This document shows positions 1-8,536 of a stretch of DNA of 64,000 nucleotides, one piece after another. Position numbers and translations under genes: made by a program. This stretch comes from Gammaproteobacteria bacterium (lineage in GTDB: Bacteria; Gemmatimonadota; Gemmatimonadetes; Longimicrobiales; Gaopeijiaceae), in NCBI GenBank assembly GCA_028819075.1, contig JAPPMM010000037.1:1-64000 (forward strand). The letters are read 5' to 3'. The notes below the pieces were generated by a model. That model did no database searches and had not been told where the DNA came from. It was given only the letters and a program-made list of their open reading frames with translations. Each line of letters starts with the position of its first letter. The stretch's first letter is position 1.

Positions 1-24
1 TGTAAACCATTGGCATAGAGTGCT

Positions 25-707
25 TTACAAGAGAATATATGGTTCCGGCGGGATCGGACCCGCCAGCGCGTTGGCGCGCAGGTTCAGCGACGTCAGGCCC
101 GAGAGGCTCCCCAGTTCCGGCGGGACCGGGCCCCGCAGGCCGTGCCGCAGCCACTCGCCGGTTTCCCCCTCCCGGCGGCCGCCGAGGTCCAGGCGGGCGA
201 CCCGGCCGAAGGCGTCTGTCTCCACCCCACGCCACTCCTCCAGCGGCCCGTCGCCCAGCCAGTTTTCGTCGTCGGCCCAGTTCGGCCCGTCCGTCGCCGC
301 GTGGAGCGCGGTCAGCACCGCCCGGTCCCCATGCTCCACCGCGACCGTCACCGTCGCCGTGCCCGCCACCGCGCCGACCGTCGCCGCGACCGTGGTCGTC
401 CCGTTGCCGGCCGCCGCCACCAGCCCCGACGCGCCGACCGTTGCGACCTTGGGGCGCACGCTCGTCCAGATCACCACCGCCCCGGACATCGTCCGCCCGT
501 TGCCGTCGAGCACGCGCGCGTTCAGTTGCGCGGTCGCGTCCGGCGCTGTGAGCGACGCGGCCTCGGGCGTGACCGTCACGCTGGCCACGCGAAGCGTCTC
601 GGACGGAAGGCGCGTGGCGTCGTCGCCGCACCCCGACGCCCACGACGCGGCCGCGCAGATCGCCAACAACGGGATGCGAGTCCGCGTGTGGTCGTTCGAA
701 GCGCCAT
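25..707 (-). pseudogene. Remnant Ig-like / leucine-rich-repeat lipoprotein
   Basis: The reading frame encodes a lipobox (ASGC followed by GDD), a Big_2-type Ig-like domain with the usual 'VTVTPEAASLTAPD...' opening, and the beginning of a plant-type leucine-rich repeat (motif GPIPPE). The repeat breaks off at about position 41, where the DNA turns AT-rich and a stop follows after five unrelated residues. The 5' end is also doubtful. The signal peptide has no ATG or GTG in its own frame, while an ATG at 707 in another frame would give a normal signal peptide after a one-base shift. Intact relatives would be surface lipoproteins. I read this as a gene cut at its 3' end and perhaps frameshifted at its 5' end. 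A TTG start at 669 is the alternative. Confidence 0.6.
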
Positions 708-1105
708 CGCTCTCTCGTTCCGTGCCTGCGGGATGAGTCGGCCCCGGCTCCGCGGCGGGGCCCGGGCGTCGTTCGACGAACCGCGGTCCTCCCCGACCGG
801 GATTGGGTTGTTGTCGCCATTGCTGGTGTCTGCCTGCCCGCCTCGACGACCGCGGGACGACTCGCCGCGATTTCTTCCGCCGTTCGCCGTTGCCGTCCAC
901 GCAGCATCGAGTGGGTAGGCGCCGTTTGGGTGTCACGTTCCGCGTTGACACCGACCGTCGTGTTGACTTCGACGACCATGGCGTACGGGAGGAACACCGG
1001 CCCATTTCCTCCCGGTCATCACGGAGCGAACCCCCGCCCGGCGAACCGGACGGGGGGTTGCCGCCACCATCGGTCGGGCCGATGGGTTGGAGGGTTGGTT
1101 CGCCA
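708..1105. other. Intergenic stretch without a supported gene
   Basis: About 400 bases between two gene remnants. Frames are open on both strands, as expected at this GC content, but none shows a recognisable domain, a ribosome binding site with a sensible start, or a repeat. I see nothing else here. Confidence 0.5.
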
Positions 1106-1570
1106 TCAATCAATGGGTGCCGCGGTGTGCTTCACCCAATCGCCACCCGTCCACTTTGGTGTCGACGCGAAGCTCGGCCACGGCCTTCAGCATGGCCAGG
1201 GTGATCGTGTATGCGGCAACACCGTCATCGTCCTCCCATGCGCCGGTGACCTTCAGGGTCCTCGCTGGAACCGTCAACGCTGGCCGGGAGGTTGATGTCG
1301 AACGCCGCCGAGCTCCACCGGCCGAAGCCCGCCGTCCCTCGGCAACGCTCCCTGCCATGGTGGGCTGGCCGTGTGGAATCATTGGCATTGCCCGGGAACA
1401 CGAGTCATTCCCACTTCCTTCTCGGTGGCGTCCACCGGGACGTTGACAGGGCGATTCGGTGCTCCAGCGCCGGGCCGCCCGGGCCGAACCACTTAGGGGA
1501 AGGGCCACGGGGCGGAATCGGAGCGTTGCATGGCTGGACTCCACGGTGCTCTCGGTAAATGCGCCCCCGC
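1106..1570 (-). pseudogene. Frameshifted duplicate of the neighbouring adhesin's C-terminal region
   Basis: Translated in shifting frames, this stretch follows the middle of the large adhesin-like protein encoded at 1707-7016. Matching pieces are GPGGPALEHRIAL (adhesin: GPGSPALEHRIAL), GFGRWSSAAFDINL (DFGQWKMGGYNL), AELRVDTKVDG (RALRVDTRVDG) and, after a frame change, GGDWVKHTAAPID followed by a stop (GGEWMKHAATSSID). At least two frame changes are needed to read it, so no intact protein can be made. It is probably a decayed partial duplication or the tail of a former paralogue. The homology is visible by eye; the exact limits are approximate. Confidence 0.65.
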
Positions 1571-1658
1571 CAGAGTCCTTTCCCTCGGGCTCGTGGATCC
1601 AGATTCGTGGATCTCGGCCCGCGCCTCGCGGCAACGGGAGACTCTGACGGGGGTGGTT

Positions 1659-1699
1659 CCCCCGGCCTGATCGGAAGCGTGATCCGATCAGGCCGGGGG
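1659..1699 (-). terminator. Strong GC-rich hairpin downstream of the adhesin gene
   Basis: A perfect 16-bp inverted repeat (CCCCCGGCCTGATCGG and its complement) with a 9-base loop lies 7 bases beyond the adhesin stop codon. It has no run of T residues after it on the minus strand, so it is not a textbook intrinsic terminator. Its position suggests transcription termination or mRNA 3'-end protection. Confidence 0.55.
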
Positions 1700-1706
1700 G
1701 TTGGGG

Positions 1707-4700
1707 TTAGGAGCTTGCGGGGGTTGCCGTGGCGGACGCCACAGTACCCTCACCGGCGGCACTCACTGCCCGAACCTCCACGGTGTACTCCGTGGCGTTC
1801 ACCAGAGAGGGTGTGCCAGTAGCCGTCGTGACCGTCGTGATGGCCTGGGGCGAGGTCGCCGACTTCCAGCCTTGGGTCGCCGCGTCTGCTGCAGGAGCCC
1901 CGTCCGAGGTCACGTAGGTGCGGTACTGGTAGCCGGTAATAGTTGATGTTCCGGGACTCTCCGGGATGATCCAGTGCGCAGTGATTGATGCGTCACCCGC
2001 ATCCAGCGTGAGATTCCTCACCGCACCGGGCACCTCGTCGTCATCCGTGATGGTCAGGTCGGGGGCAGCGACCGGGTCCCGACCGGCGGCTTCTGACTCA
2101 GCCAGCATCATGTCCACCACGATCGTCTTATCGCCATCGGCCACATCGTCTACTGCCGTAAACTCGATCGTTGCGCTGGGGGCGGTGGTGGGGCCCGCCG
2201 GTATTTCGACTTCACTCTGGAACATCACCGCGTCGGCGTTACCCTCTTCGCCGTCGCCGTCCACCGAGACCGAGACTCTCACCGTGAAGCCGCTTGTTGT
2301 CGTACCGGATGCCGTGATGGTCAGGGTAGACTCGCCGCCATCTTCGTCAATCGTGCCGGCGCTCCATGTACCCGTAACCGTCGGCCACGGCGTTCCGCTG
2401 ACGCTTACCGCTTCGCTAAACACATCGCTTCCGTCGGTCGGGTCCGTTGCCTTGGCGCGCACCCAGTACGTGTACTCCGTTCCGTCCGTCCCGACAGTCG
2501 CTGCGTGCACTTCGTGCATGTAACCTGTTGTGACGTCCGTCCAAGTTTCCGTGTCGTCGGCGCGGATCTGGTAGCCGAGGGCCTGCAGGCCGGCCTCTAT
2601 GGTCGCCGAAGGGCTCCAGCCAACCGTCAGCTGTCCCGATCCGGACGACGTCGCATACAGACTTCGCGGGACGCTCAGCCGTACCGTGCCCCGCGTCACC
2701 GTCACCGTGTAGGTCTTGGTGGCGGATCTGTCCTCGGAGGTCAGCTTAATCTCGATTACGTTGGAGCCGACAACCAAATCGACCACATACACGCCGTTGG
2801 CGCCCGTCAAGGAGAGGCGTCCGTCGGCGGTGATCCTGGTGACTTCGATAGTGGCCCCAGTAGGCGTCCCCAGCCCCATCATGATGCTGGCGACATCGTT
2901 GCCGACGTTAGCCGTGTACGTCCCCACAGTGCTGCTGAACGCCGGGGTCAGCGTTCCTTGACTCAGCGTCAAGCTGCCCAGCGAGGCGTCACTTGAGGGT
3001 TTGTACGGCTTGCTCGTCCTATCGATGCTTGACGTCGCGGCATGCTTCATCCACTCGCCGCCGTCGACTCTGGTGTCGACGCGGAGGGCGCGCACGTTCC
3101 TCAGCTGCTCCACGCTGAGCTGGTAGGTATCACCCGAGTCGTCGTCAGGCCATCTGCCACCGCCGCTGCTGAGGTTGTATCCCCCCATCTTCCACTGGCC
3201 GAAATCGGTTTTTCCTGGGGTAGTGTTTCTCGTTATGCCAGGCTGAGCATGGGGGCTGCCATCGAAGACGACCCATTCCCATGTTCCCGTTGTGGCAGGG
3301 ACTTGGACTTCCAGGGCGATCCGGTGCTCCAACGCCGGGCTACCCGGTCCGGACCAGGAAGCCGTGATGGTATGGGCATTGGGGGCGCTTGAGCCTGAGG
3401 TTTCGGTGACGTTGATAGCCGCCTTGAGGCCCGTGACACCCGACGGCACGGCGGCGAGGTCCACCTTGGCGCTGGTGGCGGTGGCGGAGGTTCCGTCCGC
3501 CCCATTCACGGAGATTCCGACCTTGACCCCGATCTTGCCATAGTCCTTGGCGCGAGTAGCGGGGATGGTGTACGTGGTCGTCCGTTTGTGCGTTACGCTC
3601 ACGCCGTCGGTCGCCGTCGTTGTGGCGGCCGGTGTGGAGGCTTCGCCGCTGGCATCAGCGCTGGTTGTCAGGGTGGGCGCCGCACCAGCACCACCTGCGG
3701 CGGAGTACGCTCCGGAAGCACTTCTGGTGTCGTGCTCCCACTTCACCTCGACGACATTCGTCGGCTCGCCGTTGACGAGGGAGCCAACATAGGGGTCCGT
3801 CACCTTCTTCCGCGTCACGCTGTTGATCCTCGGCTGGACGCTGTGCCCGCTGAAGGTGCCGAACTGCAACACCTGTCCGGGGATGACGGCGATCGCACCG
3901 CCGGGTCTGGTTGCCGGCGCATCGAACCAGACGTAGTTCATCGCGTCCAGCAGATTCTGGTAGTTCGTAGTGGAGTAGTCCGCCTGCTTGAGTGCCCGAG
4001 GCTCGGCCTCGAGGTAGACCGTGCCGCTAAGCGTCGGCACGAAGACGCTGAACGTCCCGGTCTCCGTGGTCGTCACGGCATACAGGGAATCCTCCTTCTC
4101 CATGGCCGGGTCGTCGTACGCCGTGACCGTAACGTCGCTCATGGACACGTTGCCGCCCGGAGCAGTCACCCTGCCGGTAATCTCGGTGGCCGCGTAGCCT
4201 GTGAAATTGGCGGTCGGGTTTGTGCTAGCCAGAGCCGCTACGGGCGTCGATGGCGGGATGAAGTGATAACCGGACTTGCTCGCACTCACCGTCACGAGCG
4301 GGTCGTTGTTCGGCTGGATTGGGACAAGCGCCGTGTAGGTGCCGTCGTCTCCCGTCAGGAGCTGCCCCTTCCTGGAACCGCTCGGCAAGCCGTTGAGCGG
4401 ATTCTTGCCGTCCACCTTGATCCGCACGCCCTTGATTGGTGCGTTGGTCCCGGATTCCGTGACCGTGCCGGTGATCGCGACGGTGTTGTTCGCGCCGCTG
4501 AGAGCGAAGTCCCATCGACTGACCGAGTTGGCCGCGAACCCGGGGACTTCCGTGTCCGGGTTGTTCGTGGAATCCGCCTTGGTCTCCGGGTATCCCGCCC
4601 TCGCGGTGTTCACGAAGAGCTGCCTCCGCACGTGGGAGATGCCGGACACGATGTAGCGGCCCAGGTGGTCGGTGGTGGCCGTCATGCCGTTCACGGTTAC

Positions 4701-7016
4701 GGTCACGCCCTCCAGCCCGGCGTTGTCGATGTTGCGGACGAAGCCGTAAAGGGTGGCGGTCGTGGGCCTGACGTCGATGTGGACGTCCGTGCCGTGGCCT
4801 CCCGCCCCAAGCGGGCTGAGTGGGCCGCTGTCGCCGCTGGCGCTGGCGCGCGCGTCACCCACCATGCCCGCCCATCCATCCGGAAGACCGAGCGCGTAGG
4901 CGCCGGCCGCCATGGTGCCGAAGTTGTGGTCCGTGCGCTCGTCGATTTCTGTCGTCGGGTCGTTGCTCGACGCGGTGGTGAACTCCCGTCCGACACCCGC
5001 GAGGTTCTTGCCGTCGACCGGGTCGAGGCTGACGGTGATCCCCGATTGACGCACGTCGCTGGGGTGGTTCTCACGGAACCCGACGCCCGACTTCCTGACA
5101 CCGTTCTTCGACACGTTCGCGGTCACACCGTGCGTGGTGACCACTGCGAACGAGCCGCACTTGCCGAAGTCCTGGCCCGTGGGCTCGACCTCCGTCAGCG
5201 GACAGAGCGTCACCGTGTGCCCCGAGCCGCCCATCGCGCCGAACGCACCGCCCATCACGCCGTTCTCTTCCATGTTGCGATAGGTGTCGATCCGGTCGAG
5301 ATCCAGCAGCATGTAGCCGTCCCGGGCGTCCGCCCGAACGACGATGTCCATGTTCGCCGGCAGGTGCGAGAAGGTGTACGCGCCCCTGCTGCCGCCCGAG
5401 TTCGCCCTGGCGTCCCAATCATCGCTGGAGATCGGACTGGTGAACCTGCCGCCGCTCCCGGTCGCGTGCCGGACCTCGAGATCGACCAGCCCTGCCGCCC
5501 TGGCGTCGCCGCCCAGGACGTTGCCCGTGTAGCCGCGGACCTGGTCGCGCTCGTGGTGCACGTAGACCTTCAGCGTCTGCGTCGTGTAGGTCACCACGAT
5601 CGGGTCGGCGTCCATGTTGCCCGCCAGCGAGAGGCCGGTGTGCACGTACCCGCCGCCGGACGACTCGTACATTTCGCCGCCGTCCAAGGCGTCGTCCTGG
5701 TCGTCGGCGACCGCGAACGAGAAGCTTGCCGGGACCGCATCAACGGTGGTCGTGAACGTCACGGTGCCGTCGTCGCCCAACTCGTCCGGGCCATCGCCCA
5801 TCAAGGCCCAGCCGGCGAGCGGTTCGCCGCCGCCGTAGTCGCCACGATCGACCGTCGCGCCGCTGATGCTCACGTCGACGTTCAGGTTGACGATGTCGTT
5901 GGAGTTCGCACCCGCGGTCGCGAACATCTGCGGATCCCACGATACGGCCGTCATGCCGTCGGCCACATCGTAGCCCTCAGCGGAGACGCCCGCGTTGACC
6001 ATGTTCCCGCTGGTCATGGCGCGCGCGACCTTGATCACCGCAGAGCCGTCGTCGTCGGTCGTGCCGCTGCCGACGTTGGCGCCGCCCGTGCCGTAGAGCG
6101 TGACCATGGCGCCGGGAAGCGCGTCACCCATCTCGTCACCGCTCCTCAGCGACACCGAGAAGTTGACCGTCGTGTGCGTGATGTCGAACGGAACGGCCTG
6201 CGACTTGCGCTCGCCAACTCCGAGGGCGAAGGCGTAGCCCGTCCCCGGTCCGCCGTACGCAACGTCGTTGGCCGCGAGCGCGGCTGCAGCCGTGGCGTCG
6301 ATCGGCACGACCAACTGGTAGGAGCCGGCGCGCAGACCCGGGAATGAGAAGGAGCCATCCGGGCCGGTCGCGCTCAGCCGCTGGTCATTGACACCCGGGC
6401 CCACCAGCGCCACCGGAATATTGGCTGCCGGCAACGGGTGCTCGCCCGCGTCCATCATGTCGTTCTTGTCCAGCTCGTCCAGGAACGCCTGACCGGAAAC
6501 GCTCGCGGTGCGCGCGTGCTGGCCCTCGAAGTTCACAATCTGTGAATCGTCGTCGCCGACCGTCCTGTCCTGGCTCATCGAGTCGAACACATAGGCGGGG
6601 TCGTCGACCGCGATCGTGACCGTGTAGTCGCCCGCCGCTAGGCCCGAGAAGGAGTACTGGCCGCCCGCGTCGGTCGTCTTGGTGCCATCGGCCGCGCCCG
6701 ACAGCGTGACCGCGATGCCGTCGAGGCCCATGCCCTCGACGCTCACCCGGCCGCTGATGCCGGAAGTGCGGAGGAGGACGCCCGTGAACGACACCGTGCC
6801 CGTCTCGTCGAGATCCACGCTCACATCCTGGGACGTGGCGGCGAACTCGTAGTCGCGGGTGTCGAAGTCCGAAATCGAGACCGTGTAGTCGCCGGGGCGC
6901 AGGTCCTCGAACCTGTACATGCCGTCGGCGTCGGTCATCATGGTGAAGTTCTCGTCCGAGGGACCGCCGATCAGCGTCACTGTAACGCCGGCAAGGCCCT
7001 CGCCCTCGATGACCAC
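1707..7016 (-). CDS. Large multi-domain adhesin-like surface protein, 5' end missing
   Basis: The 1769-residue ORF is a string of beta-sandwich modules. The N-terminal part has repeated Cna_B/SdrD_B/carboxypeptidase-regulatory-like units, such as 'ISGRVSVEGMGLDGIAVTL'. Around residues 1290-1390 there is a cadherin-like beta-sandwich (LGSLTLSQGTLTPAF). A fibronectin type III domain, a Calx-beta-like segment (GTIDEDGGESTLTI) and a final fibronectin type III domain follow. Such proteins are normally exported and act in adhesion. No signal peptide is present. The first start is a GTG inside a repeat unit, and the frame continues upstream as RTSAVEGQ, which matches the next unit, to a stop near 7090 without an ATG, GTG or TTG. 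The true N-terminus has been lost or lies elsewhere. A 16-bp hairpin follows the stop. Confidence 0.75.
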   Translation of the reverse strand: MVIEGEGLAGVTVTLIGGPSDENFTMMTDADGMYRFEDLRPGDYTVSISDFDTRDYEFAATSQDVSVDLDETGTVSFTGVLLRTSGISGRVSVEGMGLDGIAVTLSGAADGTKTTDAGGQYSFSGLAAGDYTVTIAVDDPAYVFDSMSQDRTVGDDDSQIVNFEGQHARTASVSGQAFLDELDKNDMMDAGEHPLPAANIPVALVGPGVNDQRLSATGPDGSFSFPGLRAGSYQLVVPIDATAAAALAANDVAYGGPGTGYAFALGVGERKSQAVPFDITHTTVNFSVSLRSGDEMGDALPGAMVTLYGTGGANVGSGTTDDDGSAVIKVARAMTSGNMVNAGVSAEGYDVADGMTAVSWDPQMFATAGANSNDIVNLNVDVSISGATVDRGDYGGGEPLAGWALMGDGPDELGDDGTVTFTTTVDAVPASFSFAVADDQDDALDGGEMYESSGGGYVHTGLSLAGNMDADPIVVTYTTQTLKVYVHHERDQVRGYTGNVLGGDARAAGLVDLEVRHATGSGGRFTSPISSDDWDARANSGGSRGAYTFSHLPANMDIVVRADARDGYMLLDLDRIDTYRNMEENGVMGGAFGAMGGSGHTVTLCPLTEVEPTGQDFGKCGSFAVVTTHGVTANVSKNGVRKSGVGFRENHPSDVRQSGITVSLDPVDGKNLAGVGREFTTASSNDPTTEIDERTDHNFGTMAAGAYALGLPDGWAGMVGDARASASGDSGPLSPLGAGGHGTDVHIDVRPTTATLYGFVRNIDNAGLEGVTVTVNGMTATTDHLGRYIVSGISHVRRQLFVNTARAGYPETKADSTNNPDTEVPGFAANSVSRWDFALSGANNTVAITGTVTESGTNAPIKGVRIKVDGKNPLNGLPSGSRKGQLLTGDDGTYTALVPIQPNNDPLVTVSASKSGYHFIPPSTPVAALASTNPTANFTGYAATEITGRVTAPGGNVSMSDVTVTAYDDPAMEKEDSLYAVTTTETGTFSVFVPTLSGTVYLEAEPRALKQADYSTTNYQNLLDAMNYVWFDAPATRPGGAIAVIPGQVLQFGTFSGHSVQPRINSVTRKKVTDPYVGSLVNGEPTNVVEVKWEHDTRSASGAYSAAGGAGAAPTLTTSADASGEASTPAATTTATDGVSVTHKRTTTYTIPATRAKDYGKIGVKVGISVNGADGTSATATSAKVDLAAVPSGVTGLKAAINVTETSGSSAPNAHTITASWSGPGSPALEHRIALEVQVPATTGTWEWVVFDGSPHAQPGITRNTTPGKTDFGQWKMGGYNLSSGGGRWPDDDSGDTYQLSVEQLRNVRALRVDTRVDGGEWMKHAATSSIDRTSKPYKPSSDASLGSLTLSQGTLTPAFSSTVGTYTANVGNDVASIMMGLGTPTGATIEVTRITADGRLSLTGANGVYVVDLVVGSNVIEIKLTSEDRSATKTYTVTVTRGTVRLSVPRSLYATSSGSGQLTVGWSPSATIEAGLQALGYQIRADDTETWTDVTTGYMHEVHAATVGTDGTEYTYWVRAKATDPTDGSDVFSEAVSVSGTPWPTVTGTWSAGTIDEDGGESTLTITASGTTTSGFTVRVSVSVDGDGEEGNADAVMFQSEVEIPAGPTTAPSATIEFTAVDDVADGDKTIVVDMMLAESEAAGRDPVAAPDLTITDDDEVPGAVRNLTLDAGDASITAHWIIPESPGTSTITGYQYRTYVTSDGAPAADAATQGWKSATSPQAITTVTTATGTPSLVNATEYTVEVRAVSAAGEGTVASATATPASS

Positions 7017-7142
7017 CTGACCCTCGACTGCAGAGGTACGGATATAATGGCCGACACCGACTATTGGTAAATCACGATATCACAACGTTATACGACTATA
7101 CTCCTGGGGCGATTATCACTATGGTTATGCGCACACCCGCGG
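7017..7142. other. AT-rich junction between truncated adhesin and integrase
   Basis: A short AT-rich island with small palindromes (AACGTT, GATATC), unlike the GC-rich sequence on both sides. It lies where the adhesin frame loses homology and just beyond the 3' end of an integrase gene, the usual place for an attachment site. I found no tRNA gene or convincing direct repeat in it. Confidence 0.4.
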
Positions 7143-8294
7143 TCACCGCAGGTAGTCTGCCCATGCCTCCATTACCTTTCGGCGCCGCTCGAAGAGGTCG
7201 GATCGGAGGTATGCGCCTTCGACACCCTTGACCGCATGCGCAAGCGCGGATTCGGCGACCTCGCGGGGTACGCCGTGCTCGGCGCACCAGTCGCGGAACG
7301 AGGAACGGAAGCCGTGCGGAACGGCTCCGATTTCAAGGCGTCGGCAGAGCAGAGAGAGCGTGTTAGCGGTCAGCACGCGGCGGGCCGGGGAGGGGAATAC
7401 CAGGTCGGATCCGTTGCAGCGGCGGCGCGCCTGGGTGAGCACTTCGAGAGCACGTGAAGACAGCGGCACCCGATGCTTGCGTCCCATCTTCATGCGGTTG
7501 CCCGGCACGGTCCAGGTAGCGGCCCCGGCGTCGATGTCCGCCCACCTCGCATTCCGAACCTCGCCTGATCTGGACGCGGTCAGAACGAGAAACTCGAATG
7601 CCAGTTTCGTCAGGGGTTGTGACGTACTCGCACGCACTCTGGCCAGCGCCCGGGCAACCTGCGCGTGGGGCAGTGCAGGATGGTGGACGACCGGCACCCC
7701 GTTCTTCGGAAGTGCCGCCGCGATGGTGTCTCCGGCCGGATTCCCCTCCCGGTACTCCTTCGCGACGGCCCACCTCATCACCGCCGAAATCCGGTTGCGC
7801 ACCCGCGTCGCCGTCACCCGCTTCTCGTTCCAGATCGGCAGCAGGACGGCCATCACGTCCGTCGTCGTGATCTTGTTCACGGGCTTGTGCCCGATCTTCG
7901 GGTAGGCGTAGTCGCGCAGGCTGGTCCTCCACTGCTCCTCGGTGTCGCCACCCGGCTTCCAGTTCGCCCTGTGGATCGCGATCACCTTCTCGGCGGCTCG
8001 CGCGAAGGTCGGTATGCCGTCGCTCCTGGGGTCCATCCCCCGCGCCAGCGCCTGCCGATTCCCCAGCGCCTTGGCTCTCGCCTCCTTCAACGTCACCACC
8101 GGGTACGCCCCCAGACCCATGTTCACGGCCCTGCCGTTGATGTAGAGACGCTGCGCCCACGTCCTGCTGATCCGTCCCGTCGATGTGGGCTTGACCAGCA
8201 GCGACAGCCCGTAGCCTCCGCGTCCGTCCCCGTACCGGCCCGGTCGCCGGACGGTCTTTACGAAACCTGCGTTGAGCTTCCTGGGTCGTTCCAT
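7143..8294 (-). CDS. P4-type tyrosine integrase
   Basis: The 383-residue protein has the P4/CP4 layout: an N-terminal arm-binding domain (DUF4102-like, with TWAQRLYINGRAVNMGLGAY and 'TLKEARAKALGNRQALARG'), a SAM-like core-binding region, and a C-terminal catalytic domain. Catalytic landmarks are visible: the first Arg in TASRSGEVRNARW, the H-x-x-R box in HGFRSSFRDW, the later His in SALAH and the nucleophile Tyr in VEGAYLR. I chose the ATG at 8294 because the arm domain starts there and an AGGA lies upstream; the open frame further upstream has no domain. Enzymes of this family insert islands, usually at tRNA genes, but no tRNA is visible nearby. It may be the survivor of a decayed island. 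Confidence 0.85.
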   Translation of the reverse strand: MERPRKLNAGFVKTVRRPGRYGDGRGGYGLSLLVKPTSTGRISRTWAQRLYINGRAVNMGLGAYPVVTLKEARAKALGNRQALARGMDPRSDGIPTFARAAEKVIAIHRANWKPGGDTEEQWRTSLRDYAYPKIGHKPVNKITTTDVMAVLLPIWNEKRVTATRVRNRISAVMRWAVAKEYREGNPAGDTIAAALPKNGVPVVHHPALPHAQVARALARVRASTSQPLTKLAFEFLVLTASRSGEVRNARWADIDAGAATWTVPGNRMKMGRKHRVPLSSRALEVLTQARRRCNGSDLVFPSPARRVLTANTLSLLCRRLEIGAVPHGFRSSFRDWCAEHGVPREVAESALAHAVKGVEGAYLRSDLFERRRKVMEAWADYLR

Positions 8295-8536
8295 CTTGGT
8301 ATCCTGTCCGTTATCACGTTTTGGGGTTTGCACCATTCGGGCACAAACGCCCCGTGTCAATCGGCGCCAGGATGTCAGGCATGCCGTCGCCATCGAGCCG
8401 TCGCCCTCGGCGAGGGGTCGACAAGCGGATCTCCCGGCTTCGGTCGTCCTTGCAGGTTGGTGAGACGAATCGCTAACATCTCGCTCCCGTGATCGATTAA
8501 CTCGCGTTTTGCTCGCAATTATCAGCGTTTCGTGAC

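Noticed and set aside
3588-6347. Long open frame of 919 codons on the plus strand
   Set aside because: It is antisense to the adhesin, has no domain and is rich in Arg, His and Val as expected for a mirror frame of a GC-rich gene.
7017-7142. tRNA gene as the target of the P4-type integrase
   Set aside because: No cloverleaf-forming sequence or CCA-end pattern could be found in the AT-rich stretch.
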